A DNA stretch of 26,310 nucleotides. It comes from CBIHLX01 sp966210935 (lineage in GTDB: Bacteria > Patescibacteriota > Saccharimonadia > Saccharimonadales > Saccharimonadaceae). Made by a program: the position numbers and the translations under genes. The stretch spans positions 1-26,310 of the forward strand of contig CBIHLX010000007.1 of NCBI GenBank assembly GCA_966210935.1, written 5' to 3'. Below, piece by piece: positions 6,996 to 14,182 of this stretch; within the stretch, counting starts at the first letter, position 1, and each line of letters opens with the position of its first letter. The notes beneath the pieces were generated by a model. That model saw only the letters and a list, made by a program, of their open reading frames with translations, made no database searches and was not told where the DNA came from.

Positions 6996-8400
6996 CACCC
7001 TGACAAAACAGCTCGAAGTTTTCACGCCACTGCACAATGAACATGTGTCGCTCTACACCTGTGGCCCCACCGTATACAACTATCTCCATGTCGGCAACTG
7101 GGCAGCCTACATCTACTGGGATACACTCGTCCGCACCCTAGGTGCAAACGGTTATATTGTCGAGCGCGTTATGAATATCACCGATGTTGGCCACCTCACG
7201 AGCGACGCCGACGAAGGTGAGGATAAGCTTGAAAAGGGCGCTCGTCGCGAGGGCAAGACCGCATGGGAAGTTGCCGAATTCTACGGCAGCGACTTCCTAC
7301 AGGGAATGCTCAAATTAAACCTCATTACGCCCGACCATATCACAAAGGCAACAGCCTACATCCCTCAGCAGCTAGAGCTGGTGCGAACTCTTAAGCAAAA
7401 GGTCTTCACGTATGAAATTGAGGACGGTATCTACTTTGATACCGCGAAGTTCCCGACATACGCCAGCTTCGCGGGACTTGATCTTCAAGCTCAACGAGCG
7501 GGCGCTCGTGTTGAGTTTAACAGCGAAAAGCGCAATCCAAGTGACTTTGCGCTCTGGAAGTTCAGCCCCTTAGGCGAGCAACGTGACATGGAGTGGGAAA
7601 CACCCATTGATTTACTCGACACACCGAGCGATACACCTCGAATGGGCTTCCCCGGCTGGCATCTCGAATGCTCGGCTATGGCAATGAGTATCCTCGGTAA
7701 TCACATCGATATCCATACAGGCGGTATTGACCATATCCCGGTTCATCATACTAACGAGATCGCTCAGTCGGAAGCAGCCAGTGGCGAAAAGTTTGCCAAC
7801 TACTGGCTCCACAACAACCATCTGAAATCAAATGGCACCAAAATCAGTAAAAGCCTCGGCAATGGCTACACACTAGGCGATCTTGCAGAGCGCGGCTACA
7901 CGCCACTCGATTACCGTATGTTTGTTCTTCAGAGTCACTACATGAGTGAAGGTAACTTTACGTTCGACAACCTAACTGCCGCCAAGAGCCGCCTGCGACA
8001 TTGGCGCTCCGTTGCTGCGCTTCGTCATCAGATTGCAGAAGAAGGTACCTTATCTTTCAAAGAGACCGCAGACGCAATTCTTGAAGCATTAAATGCAAAC
8101 CTGGGCGCACCAACCGCACTCCAGCTTATCGACGATGCGTTTGCCCGCATAGACAGTAATCCTACCGAAGTAGGCAAAACCGAGCTGAGCGATCTTTTAA
8201 CTACTATTGATGAGCTCTTAGGGCTTGATTTACATGGAACGACACCTGATATTAGCGTGGAGCAAAAAGCCTTAATTAAACGCCGCGCAGAAGCCCGCGA
8301 CGCAAAAGACTGGGCGACCTCTGACGCACTTCGCGATGAACTCGCCAGCAGTGGGGTCATGGTGCGCGATACACCCCAGGGCCAAATTTGGGAATACTAA
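6973..8400 (+). CDS. cysS: Cysteinyl-tRNA synthetase
   Basis: This enzyme charges tRNA-Cys with cysteine. The 475-aa class I synthetase has the HIGH-like motif HVGN (39-42) and KMSKS-like KISKS (290-294). Its active-site zinc ligands are all present: C30 in TCGPTVY, C233 in HLECSAM, and H258/E262 in HHTNE. An insertion of roughly 12 residues precedes GFPGWHLECS, compared with the usual short WGKGRPGWH stretch. I set the start at ATG 6973, inside the end of the DHH gene, because the protein from there begins with the typical L.L.NT.T...E.F sequence. The two genes are probably translationally coupled. A strong terminator follows. Confidence 0.97.
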   Translation: MTQLTLHNTLTKQLEVFTPLHNEHVSLYTCGPTVYNYLHVGNWAAYIYWDTLVRTLGANGYIVERVMNITDVGHLTSDADEGEDKLEKGARREGKTAWEVAEFYGSDFLQGMLKLNLITPDHITKATAYIPQQLELVRTLKQKVFTYEIEDGIYFDTAKFPTYASFAGLDLQAQRAGARVEFNSEKRNPSDFALWKFSPLGEQRDMEWETPIDLLDTPSDTPRMGFPGWHLECSAMAMSILGNHIDIHTGGIDHIPVHHTNEIAQSEAASGEKFANYWLHNNHLKSNGTKISKSLGNGYTLGDLAERGYTPLDYRMFVLQSHYMSEGNFTFDNLTAAKSRLRHWRSVAALRHQIAEEGTLSFKETADAILEALNANLGAPTALQLIDDAFARIDSNPTEVGKTELSDLLTTIDELLGLDLHGTTPDISVEQKALIKRRAEARDAKDWATSDALRDELASSGVMVRDTPQGQIWEY

Positions 8401-8413
8401 CTATTCACTCTTC

Positions 8414-8448
8414 ATAAAATAACCCGCATCACGTGCGGGTTATTTTAT
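8414..8448. terminator. Bidirectional terminator between cysS and the AI-2E transporter
   Basis: A perfect 15-bp stem (8414-8428 with 8434-8448) encloses the loop TCACG. The stem core is CCCGCA/TGCGGG and both flanks are A/T-rich, so a U-tract forms on either strand. It ends the two converging transcripts. Confidence 0.9.
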
Positions 8449-8464
8449 GTACCATATACAAAAC

Positions 8465-9598
8465 TTAGGCTTCTTCGTGTTTCAACTTTTTCACAAGTTT
8501 TGCCATAGGTTTATCATTTTCAACACGCCTATGTCGCGCACGACTAAGATACTCGTCGAGCAATACCTTTACGCAGCCGGCAATTGGGATCGAGATAATA
8601 CCACCCGCCAAGCCAAACATATACAGACCGATTGTCACAGATGCAAGCACGGCAAGAGCAGATAACTCAACTTTCTTTGACTGAATAGTCGGGGAGACAA
8701 AGTTATTTTCAACCTGCTGGTAGACAACAAAGAAGATAATAAAGACAACCGCTGCTGTCACATCATTAAAGGCGAGTAGTAGGGAAATCAAAATACCACC
8801 AATTGTCGCACCGAACATAGGGATAAGCGAAAGCGTGAATGCAATCGCAACCGTTGGCAGCGCCAAGTTAGCAGGGATGTTAAAGAAGAAGCTAAGCGCA
8901 AACACAACAAGTCCCGAAGCCAACGCACCAATCGCTGACACGGTTAACTGACCCGTCACGTAGCCGGTCACTACACCATACATGCGTCGCGCAACCGAGC
9001 GGTGACGTTCCATGCGCTGCGGGTCACCGTAAATACCCCAGATACGCTTCATCCACATTGGACCCTCGACAAGCATCAAGAAGGAAAGAACCAGCACGAG
9101 AAGAAGCGACGTGAGCGCACCCACTACCGATCCCACGCCGGCTAAAATATTACGGCCGATATCTGCCGCCCAACCAGTGGCATTACCGCGGAATGACTCC
9201 ACCGCACGATCAACCTGAGGCTGCAGGTTATACTTTTCAACAAATGTATTGAGGCCCGTCCACTGACTGCGAGCATTTTCAACTAGACCAGGTACTGTGT
9301 CGGCAAACTTCATCGTCTGCTGCGCCACAGGAGGCACGACAAGGAAAATAAACGTACCCAGGATAGCCACTACCAGCACATACGCCAACGCTGTACCAGC
9401 GACACGGCTACGACCAGGCAGACGCTTGGCAAGTTGCGTTACAGGCGCATTCAAAGCAAGTGCCAAGAAGAAGGCGACGCCGAGGATAATAAGAGCAGTG
9501 CGAGCACTATAGATGGCCAAAATAGCAAAGGCAAAGCCAATCACTACCAGCCAAAAACGAACAAATGTTTTGGTATCAATTTCAATGCGTACTTTCAT
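8465..9598 (-). CDS. AI-2E/PerM-family membrane transporter
   Basis: The 377-aa integral membrane protein has a short N-terminal cytosolic tail and a pair of helices at about 14-55. A third helix lies at about 70-92 and a long external segment at about 95-160. Further paired helices follow, with the family-typical stretch SLIPMFGATIGGILISLL and a C-terminal VYQQVENNFVSPTIQSKKVELSALAVL. The tail is basic. The family includes an AI-2 exporter in E. coli and Na/H antiporters elsewhere, so the substrate cannot be told from sequence. TATACT at 9608-9613, nine bases before the start, gives it its own promoter behind tgt. Confidence 0.9.
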   Translation of the reverse strand: MKVRIEIDTKTFVRFWLVVIGFAFAILAIYSARTALIILGVAFFLALALNAPVTQLAKRLPGRSRVAGTALAYVLVVAILGTFIFLVVPPVAQQTMKFADTVPGLVENARSQWTGLNTFVEKYNLQPQVDRAVESFRGNATGWAADIGRNILAGVGSVVGALTSLLLVLVLSFLMLVEGPMWMKRIWGIYGDPQRMERHRSVARRMYGVVTGYVTGQLTVSAIGALASGLVVFALSFFFNIPANLALPTVAIAFTLSLIPMFGATIGGILISLLLAFNDVTAAVVFIIFFVVYQQVENNFVSPTIQSKKVELSALAVLASVTIGLYMFGLAGGIISIPIAGCVKVLLDEYLSRARHRRVENDKPMAKLVKKLKHEEA

Positions 9599-9607
9599 AG
9601 TACTGTC

Positions 9608-9613
9608 AGTATA
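9608..9613 (-). promoter_or_regulatory. Extended -10 promoter box of the AI-2E transporter gene
   Basis: On the minus strand the sequence is TGCTATACT, an extended -10 form, ending nine bases before the ATG at 9598. It sits in the 18-base gap after tgt. Confidence 0.5.
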
Positions 9614-9616
9614 GCA

Positions 9617-10828
9617 CTATTTCACCTTAGAAGCGTAGTAGCGCTTAAGGAACGACTCCTTAAACTCAAAGAATGTACCATCCTTGATACTCTCGCGAAT
9701 ATCATCGACAAGCCGGACAATAAAGCGCTCATTATGGATCGTTGCAAGCGTATTCGATAGTAGCTCGCCAGCCTTAAATAGATGGTTGAGGTAGGCCGAT
9801 GTATAGTTTTGACAGACGTAGCAGTCACACTCACTGTCAAATGGCGTAAAGTCCTCACGATACTTGGCATTTGTAATATTCCTGCGACCATCGCGCGTAT
9901 AAAGCGCACCGTTACGGCCAACTCGCGCAGGGGAAACACAATCAAATGTATCGGCGCCATTTTCAATACAAGCAAAAATATCATCCGGCTCGCTAATGCC
10001 AAGCATGTGACGTGGCTTCGCCTCCGGCAGCTCTTCACACATCCAGCGAACAATTTCACCAATATTTTCTTTTGTGAGCGCACCGCCAAGTCCAAAGCCG
10101 TCAAAATCCATACCACCAAGAAAGCGTGAGCATTCACGGCGTAAATCTTCGTAGTTTGCACCCTGCACGACACCAAACAGCGCTTGTGGTGGACGATGTG
10201 AGCGTTCGGCATTCAGTCGCTGATGCTCAGTGAGGCTGCGTACCGCCCACGGATGAGTGCGGTCCTTAAGTGACTCAACCTGATACTCATATGAATGATG
10301 AAGGGTCGTCAGTTCATCGAAAGCAAATGTTATATCTGCTCCGATCTGGTGCTGAATCCGCATAGAGACTTCAGGCGTAAAGCGGTGCCGAGAGCCGTCA
10401 AGATGCGACTTAAACATGACACCATCGTTATCAATCCAAGCTAGTTTTTCCTTCTTGGCAAGAGGCTTCTCGTCGGTCGTGCCGTCCATGTCGATTACTT
10501 TTTTAAACCCGACACCGAGACTCATCACCTGAAAGCCACCGCTGTCAGTAAACGTAGGCTTATCCCAGTTCATAAAAGCATTCAAACCACCGGCTTTATC
10601 GACAATTTCTGCGCCCGGGCGAAGATACAGGTGATAGGCGTTAGCAAGTACCGCCTGCGCGCCGACGCCCTTAAGCTGCTCCGGGGTCAGCGCCTTAAGA
10701 GTTGCCTTGGTGCCAACAGGAATAAACGCTGGCGTTTCAATTGCGCCATGCGGTGTCGTGATCGTGCCGGTGCGGGCAAGGGCATTGTCCAGACGATGCG
10801 AGATAGTAAACTCCAAAGCTTTGGTCAT
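9617..10828 (-). CDS. tgt: tRNA-guanine(34) transglycosylase with unusual substrate-pocket residues
   Basis: Tgt swaps guanine-34 of certain tRNAs for a queuosine precursor base. The 403-aa product has the catalytic Asp D95 in TDSGGFQVMSL and the nucleophile D296 in DTFDCVSPARVGRNG. Its zinc ligands are complete: C334, C336, C339 and H365. Two pocket elements differ from the E. coli pattern. FDEC is FDEL (L173), and GGLAVGE is GGALTKE (248-254). The text around GGAL and ELPEAKPRHMLGISEPDD reminds me of actinobacterial Tgt, which is a memory-based impression. The start ATG 10828 lies seven bases after a possible -10 box, TACGCT (10836-10841). I see no queuosine synthesis gene nearby. Confidence 0.95.
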   Translation of the reverse strand: MTKALEFTISHRLDNALARTGTITTPHGAIETPAFIPVGTKATLKALTPEQLKGVGAQAVLANAYHLYLRPGAEIVDKAGGLNAFMNWDKPTFTDSGGFQVMSLGVGFKKVIDMDGTTDEKPLAKKEKLAWIDNDGVMFKSHLDGSRHRFTPEVSMRIQHQIGADITFAFDELTTLHHSYEYQVESLKDRTHPWAVRSLTEHQRLNAERSHRPPQALFGVVQGANYEDLRRECSRFLGGMDFDGFGLGGALTKENIGEIVRWMCEELPEAKPRHMLGISEPDDIFACIENGADTFDCVSPARVGRNGALYTRDGRRNITNAKYREDFTPFDSECDCYVCQNYTSAYLNHLFKAGELLSNTLATIHNERFIVRLVDDIRESIKDGTFFEFKESFLKRYYASKVK

Positions 10829-10861
10829 CCGTACTAGCGTACCACAGAGTAATTAGAGTAG

Positions 10862-10889
10862 TATACTTGGTATAGCACAAGCAGAAAGG
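10862..10889 (+). promoter_or_regulatory. Promoter -10 and ribosome binding site of the FMN reductase gene
   Basis: TATACT is at 10862-10867 and AGAAAGG at 10883-10889, eight bases before the ATG. The divergent tgt promoter candidate (-10 at 10836-10841) would place its -35 region over this -10 box, so the two promoters may interfere. Confidence 0.5.
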
Positions 10890-10896
10890 TATCCTT

Positions 10897-11466
10897 ATGT
10901 CTGAAACGATTACTATTGCCGTTATCGCCGGCACTACCCGCGCACAGCGTCTTTCTCCAAACGCAGCCCATTATATTGCTGACTTCGGCCGTCAGATGAG
11001 AGGTGTTGAGATTATCTACGTCGACCCCACTGACTTCCATTTTGCCGGTGATGGCAACGACCCGGAAGGGAAGGATCCTCGCTATACGACAATTGTCGAA
11101 AAAGCTGATGCTTTCTTTATTGTGACGCCAGAATATAACCATAGCTTCCCGGGAAGCCTCAAGCGCATGCTCGACAGCGAGCTCGCGCATTACAATCACA
11201 AACCAGTAGCTATAGCTGGTGTCAGCAACGGAAACTGGGGTGGCGTCCGGGCTGTCGAACAACTATGCCTGGCCATCCGCGAACTTGGTCTTGTTGTCAT
11301 GAGCTGGGATATGTATTTTCCGTACATTCAAAATATCTTCGATGAAACAGGCGTGATGCAGGAGGAACATAAAGAACGGTACGACAAGCAAACCAGTAAA
11401 CTCTATGGTGAGCTATTATGGTTTGCACGTATCCTTAAAAGCGCCCGCGATCATTCTCAGAATTAA
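10897..11466 (+). CDS. NADPH-dependent FMN reductase family flavoprotein
   Basis: This 189-aa flavodoxin-like oxidoreductase binds FMN and reduces FMN, quinones or other small acceptors with NAD(P)H. Visible motifs are the phosphate-binding loop GTTRAQRLSP (13-22) after the first strand ITIAVIA, and the flavin-contact motif TPEYNHSFPGSLKRMLD. The SNGNWGG loop follows. Length is typical. It has a good ribosome binding site and its own promoter, facing away from tgt. Physiological substrate unknown. Confidence 0.92.
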   Translation: MSETITIAVIAGTTRAQRLSPNAAHYIADFGRQMRGVEIIYVDPTDFHFAGDGNDPEGKDPRYTTIVEKADAFFIVTPEYNHSFPGSLKRMLDSELAHYNHKPVAIAGVSNGNWGGVRAVEQLCLAIRELGLVVMSWDMYFPYIQNIFDETGVMQEEHKERYDKQTSKLYGELLWFARILKSARDHSQN

Positions 11467-11492
11467 CTATTGCGCAAGCCTCCTCGGCAAGG

Positions 11493-11498
11493 TATAAC
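11493..11498 (+). promoter_or_regulatory. -10 box in front of a leaderless mini-ORF
   Basis: TATAAC is followed by six bases and then ATG at 11505. Transcription starting at the normal distance would begin on that ATG. Confidence 0.45.
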
Positions 11499-11504
11499 AT
11501 AAGC

Positions 11505-11534
11505 ATGAAGTACGCACTGAGGCAAAGTGACTAG
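11505..11534 (+). CDS. Possible 9-aa leaderless upstream ORF
   Basis: ATG at 11505 opens a nine-codon reading frame (MKYALRQSD) ending in TAG at 11532-11534. That stop is only two bases before the ATG of the next gene at 11537. The placement right behind the -10 box, and directly before the next start, would allow reinitiation on the downstream gene. It could also be chance, since the peptide has no recognisable feature. Confidence 0.3.
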   Translation: MKYALRQSD

Positions 11535-11536
11535 CA

Positions 11537-12340
11537 ATGGAAAGGGGGCTTCAGCGCGCAATCGACCGACCACTATCGCGCCGCCTTCCGCCCATTGACG
11601 CCTGGCGTCAACCTGATAAATGGCTCGATCCACACACGGGGCTTCTCCTAAAACCCATGCGCCAACGCTTGGTGCATCCGGTTGATGAGAACGGCCTAAT
11701 ACTTCCAGAAATCGCAATAGCCGAACTTAAGTCGCACCTTTGGGATGATTTTGTTCCGGAAGTCGACAAAAATGACCCGGAACTAAGGCTGGACAGCCAC
11801 CACCTCTACCACTCACTATCTGATTATCTGCCAGGCACGAATGACGGCAGTTTGATACCCTGGGCATTTCGTAGGTTACGGTCAAACCTTCTGGTAAACC
11901 AACGACAAATCCATAATATGTGGCACGATATGTACTCGAAGCCGATGAAACCGCGCGAAGAAGTGATGGAGGAGCTTGTCAATGCGGATATCCTCGCGAC
12001 AAGAGCGCTCATCAAGGCAGCTCGTGTCGCACACGACACGGCAGCCTTGATGCCTCACTTCAACCGCAGACGCAATGACATTGCCCGCCACCCGGAGCGT
12101 ATTGGCAATCGAGAGTACGACGATATTGGAGAGGAATATTTGCGAAACAAATTCAGCGCACGCTACAACCATCTTCAGGAAACACTTACACAGCTAGAGG
12201 AGCTCCCGCATGTGACCCGCGTTTATCCCGACATGGAGATTACTCGCAAGCGTCCGGCACTTATTGCCGGCAAGCTTGGCCCACTGGCCACACGCCGAGC
12301 CCTCGACTATACACACCATTTCCCAGCATGCGCAGCATAG
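11537..12340 (+). CDS. Hypothetical soluble protein, 267 aa
   Basis: I do not recognise this protein. It is hydrophilic, rich in Arg, His, Asp and Glu, and has no membrane segment or signal peptide. Its middle (about 120-215) is predicted by eye to be mostly helical, with heptad-like Leu/Ile spacing. The C-terminus ends with EITRKRPALIAGKLGPLATRRALDYTHHF, a stretch with the look of a conserved motif. There is no clear Shine-Dalgarno sequence before ATG 11537, and a nine-codon ORF stops two bases upstream. yajQ starts 12 bases after its TAG, but from its own promoter. Confidence 0.75.
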   Translation: MERGLQRAIDRPLSRRLPPIDAWRQPDKWLDPHTGLLLKPMRQRLVHPVDENGLILPEIAIAELKSHLWDDFVPEVDKNDPELRLDSHHLYHSLSDYLPGTNDGSLIPWAFRRLRSNLLVNQRQIHNMWHDMYSKPMKPREEVMEELVNADILATRALIKAARVAHDTAALMPHFNRRRNDIARHPERIGNREYDDIGEEYLRNKFSARYNHLQETLTQLEELPHVTRVYPDMEITRKRPALIAGKLGPLATRRALDYTHHFPACAA

Positions 12341-12346
12341 TATAAT
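12341..12346 (+). promoter_or_regulatory. -10 box of yajQ, leaderless type
   Basis: A consensus TATAAT follows the upstream TAG stop directly (12338-12340). Six bases separate it from ATG 12353, leaving no room for a ribosome binding site. Confidence 0.65.
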
Positions 12347-12352
12347 AAATAT

Positions 12353-12847
12353 ATGCCTACATTCTCATTTGATATCGTCTCCGATTATGACAAAGCCGAA
12401 ATGAACAACGTCTTTGCCGGCGTCGAAAAAGAAATTGCCAGCCGTTACGACTTCAAGGGAACGCCTGCTGCCATTGAGTGGCTCGGCGACAAAGCCGGAT
12501 TTAAACTCACCGGCGCAGGGGAGTGGCAAGTAGATGCCGTTCTCGACATTGTCCGCAAGAAGCTGGCGAGTCGCAATCAGAGCTCAAAGGTTCTCGACCT
12601 GACCAAAACACCTGTCGAGAGTAACCTCAAAACCACATGGGAGATCCCCTTCAAGCAAGGCCTCGCCCAAGATAAGGCTAAGCAAATTACTGCAAAGCTC
12701 CGAGAAGAAGTACCAAAAGTCAAAGCGCAGATTCAGGGTGACGCTGTCCGTGTTACCGGGAGCAGCAAAGACGAACTCCAAAAAGCAATCGGAGCCATAC
12801 AGCAAGCCGACTTCGATGTTCCGCTCCAGTTTATTAACTACCGCTAA
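12353..12847 (+). CDS. yajQ: YajQ family nucleotide-binding protein
   Basis: YajQ proteins have two ferredoxin-like halves and bind nucleotides or tRNA; a homologue in Xanthomonas binds cyclic-di-GMP. The 164-aa product matches the family from its start, with PTFSFDIVSDYDKAEMNN and SRYDFKGTPAAIEW. The C-terminal half matches too, with GLAQDKAKQITAKLREEVPKVKAQIQGDAVRVTGSSKDELQ and the ending FDVPLQFINYR. It is full length, and a bidirectional terminator follows. Confidence 0.95.
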   Translation: MPTFSFDIVSDYDKAEMNNVFAGVEKEIASRYDFKGTPAAIEWLGDKAGFKLTGAGEWQVDAVLDIVRKKLASRNQSSKVLDLTKTPVESNLKTTWEIPFKQGLAQDKAKQITAKLREEVPKVKAQIQGDAVRVTGSSKDELQKAIGAIQQADFDVPLQFINYR

Positions 12848-12851
12848 TCAA

Positions 12852-12877
12852 AAAACCGCCCAGGAAAGGGCGGTTTT
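12852..12877. terminator. Bidirectional terminator between yajQ and the 51-aa membrane peptide gene
   Basis: AAAACCGCCC (12852-12861) pairs perfectly with GGGCGGTTTT (12868-12877) around the loop AGGAAA. T-runs occur on both strands. It ends yajQ and the converging small gene that stops at 12880. Confidence 0.9.
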
Positions 12878-12879
12878 AT

Positions 12880-13035
12880 TTACAAGATAGCCAATAGGGC
12901 AAATAAGACAAGACTCACTGCAGCGAGGGCCGCCACGGCAAGACTCATACGGTTCGGGTAGATGTCAACGCGCTTCGGAGTCTTTGCTGCGGCGGACTTC
13001 GAGGCTGTTTTTTTGGCTGGTTTTTTGGCTGTCAT
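12880..13035 (-). CDS. Small membrane protein with a Lys/Ala-rich histone-like tail, 51 aa
   Basis: From ATG 13035 the product begins MTAKKPAKKTASKSAAAKTP, a Lys/Ala/Pro-rich stretch like the tail of bacterial histone H1-like proteins. It ends in one hydrophobic helix (about 30-51, SLAVAALAAVSLVLFALLAI). The expected topology is a basic tail in the cytosol anchored by a C-terminal helix. I chose this start over upstream ATG codons because TACACT (13042-13047, minus strand) lies six bases before it. It stops at TAA just inside a terminator. A DNA- or phospholipid-binding role for the tail is a guess. Confidence 0.75.
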   Translation of the reverse strand: MTAKKPAKKTASKSAAAKTPKRVDIYPNRMSLAVAALAAVSLVLFALLAIL

Positions 13036-13041
13036 ACCCAC

Positions 13042-13047
13042 AGTGTA
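13042..13047 (-). promoter_or_regulatory. -10 box of the 51-aa gene, leaderless type
   Basis: The minus strand reads TACACT, then six bases, then the ATG at 13035. TTGCAC lies 17 bases upstream of the box (13065-13070) as a weak -35. Confidence 0.55.
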
Positions 13048-13096
13048 GCGCCTCGCGACCCTTGGTGCAACAGGCTTATGCTTCCATCGTAACAGA

Positions 13097-13125
13097 TTGA
13101 CTCTTTTTACTACAAAATGTATAGT
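13097..13125 (+). promoter_or_regulatory. Near-consensus promoter of the HxlR-type regulator gene
   Basis: TTGACT (13097-13102), a 17-base spacer and TATAGT (13120-13125) form the best sigma-70-like promoter in the window. Six bases then lead to ATG 13132, so the mRNA should be leaderless. Confidence 0.8.
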
Positions 13126-13131
13126 ATAGGC

Positions 13132-13449
13132 ATGACCGCACAGCAAACAATTGGCTGCCTAGAGGCTGCCACAGAGATCATCGGCGACAAATGGACGCCT
13201 CGTTTGCTCCGCTTCTTTGTCAACGAAGAAGTCGTGCGCTTCTGCCAGCTCCAAGACCTGGTGGGCGGCATAAACCCTCGCACACTCTCTGCCCGCCTTA
13301 GCCAACTTGAAGAGCATGAAATTATCGAAAAACTACTTACCTCAGAGAGTAGCAGCCGCTGTGAATACCGGCTTACACCAAAAGGCCAAGACCTCCTCCC
13401 AATCCTCCAAGACATGGAGCGCTGGAGCGAACGCTACAAGGTCGCCTAA
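13132..13449 (+). CDS. HxlR-family winged-helix transcriptional regulator
   Basis: HxlR proteins are small dimeric regulators that often respond to reactive electrophiles or oxidants through an N-terminal cysteine. The 105-aa product has that cysteine (C9, in IGCLEAATEIIGDKW) and the helix-turn-helix segment FCQLQDLVGGINPRTLSARLSQLEE. The wing follows (CEYRLTPKGQDLLPIL). I placed the start at ATG 13132 rather than 13117, because the upstream ATG lies within the promoter. The gene is divergent from the 51-aa membrane gene (96 bases between starts), which is a plausible target along with the gene itself. Confidence 0.9.
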   Translation: MTAQQTIGCLEAATEIIGDKWTPRLLRFFVNEEVVRFCQLQDLVGGINPRTLSARLSQLEEHEIIEKLLTSESSSRCEYRLTPKGQDLLPILQDMERWSERYKVA

Positions 13450-13482
13450 CCCTCGCTCTATATCTAAATACAGGGTTTTTTA
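13448..13482 (+). terminator. Weak terminator after the HxlR-type gene
   Basis: AACCCT (13448-13453) can pair with AGGGTT (13472-13477) over an 18-base loop, followed by a run of T. The stem is short, so termination may be partial. Confidence 0.4.
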
Positions 13483-13494
13483 AGTATCCGGTGC

Positions 13495-13500
13495 TACACT
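13495..13500 (+). promoter_or_regulatory. -10 box of the two-component operon, leaderless type
   Basis: TACACT is followed by six bases (CAAATT) and the ATG of the response regulator at 13507. Confidence 0.55.
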
Positions 13501-13506
13501 CAAATT

Positions 13507-14181
13507 ATGAGAATATTATTGGTAGAAGATGAGCACAAGATTGCAAGAGCGCTGAAAAAAGCACTCGAGCAAGAAAAGTACGCCGTCGATGTCGCTTACG
13601 ACGGTGACGAAGGTCATGCCATGGCCACTACCGAACCGTACGATGCTGCCATCATCGACCGTATGTTGCCGGGCGGACACGATGGCCTTGATATTGTTAG
13701 TGCAATGCGCGATCAAAAGATCCACACCCCGGTTCTTCTACTAACAGCCCTCGGCAGTGTTAAGGATAGAACCGACGGACTCGACTCTGGTGCCGACGAC
13801 TATCTTATTAAGCCATTTGCACTTGAAGAGCTCTTGGCGCGCGTTCGAGCGCTCCTCCGTCGCCCGAAAGAACAGCAGTCAACCCTTCTTAGTGCTGGCG
13901 ACTTAACCCTAAATACGGTAACATTTGAAGTAACGCGAGCTGACACTCCGCTGCAGCTCACTAGTAAAGAGTTTGCGTTGCTCGAATATTTACTTCGTAA
14001 CCAAGGCCGTCCATTACCAAAGGAAACGATTATCGCACATGTATGGGATTATGATGCAGACATCCTTCCAAACACCGTCGAGGTATATATTAAGTACCTG
14101 CGCGCTAAGGTAGATCAGCCGTTTGATAAGCCGCTCATCCATACCGTTCGTGGCTTCGGTTACAAGTTACAATCTACTTAG
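13507..14181 (+). CDS. OmpR-family response regulator
   Basis: The 224-aa protein has a receiver domain with acidic pocket E7-D8, phospho-acceptor D51 in AIIDRMLPG, T79 in LLLTALGS and K101 in LIKPFALEELLAR. An OmpR-type winged helix follows (about 128-223) with LTSKEFALLEYLLRNQG and the recognition region NTVEVYIKYLRAKVD, ending HTVRGFGYKL. All switch residues are present. The kinase gene begins one base after its stop, so the two form a pair. The regulon is not evident from sequence. Confidence 0.96.
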   Translation: MRILLVEDEHKIARALKKALEQEKYAVDVAYDGDEGHAMATTEPYDAAIIDRMLPGGHDGLDIVSAMRDQKIHTPVLLLTALGSVKDRTDGLDSGADDYLIKPFALEELLARVRALLRRPKEQQSTLLSAGDLTLNTVTFEVTRADTPLQLTSKEFALLEYLLRNQGRPLPKETIIAHVWDYDADILPNTVEVYIKYLRAKVDQPFDKPLIHTVRGFGYKLQST

Positions 14182-14182
14182 T

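Noticed and set aside
9622..10212. Second long frame of 196 codons on the minus strand within tgt
   Set aside because: It is a shifted frame over fully conserved Tgt sequence, with no domain or ribosome binding site.
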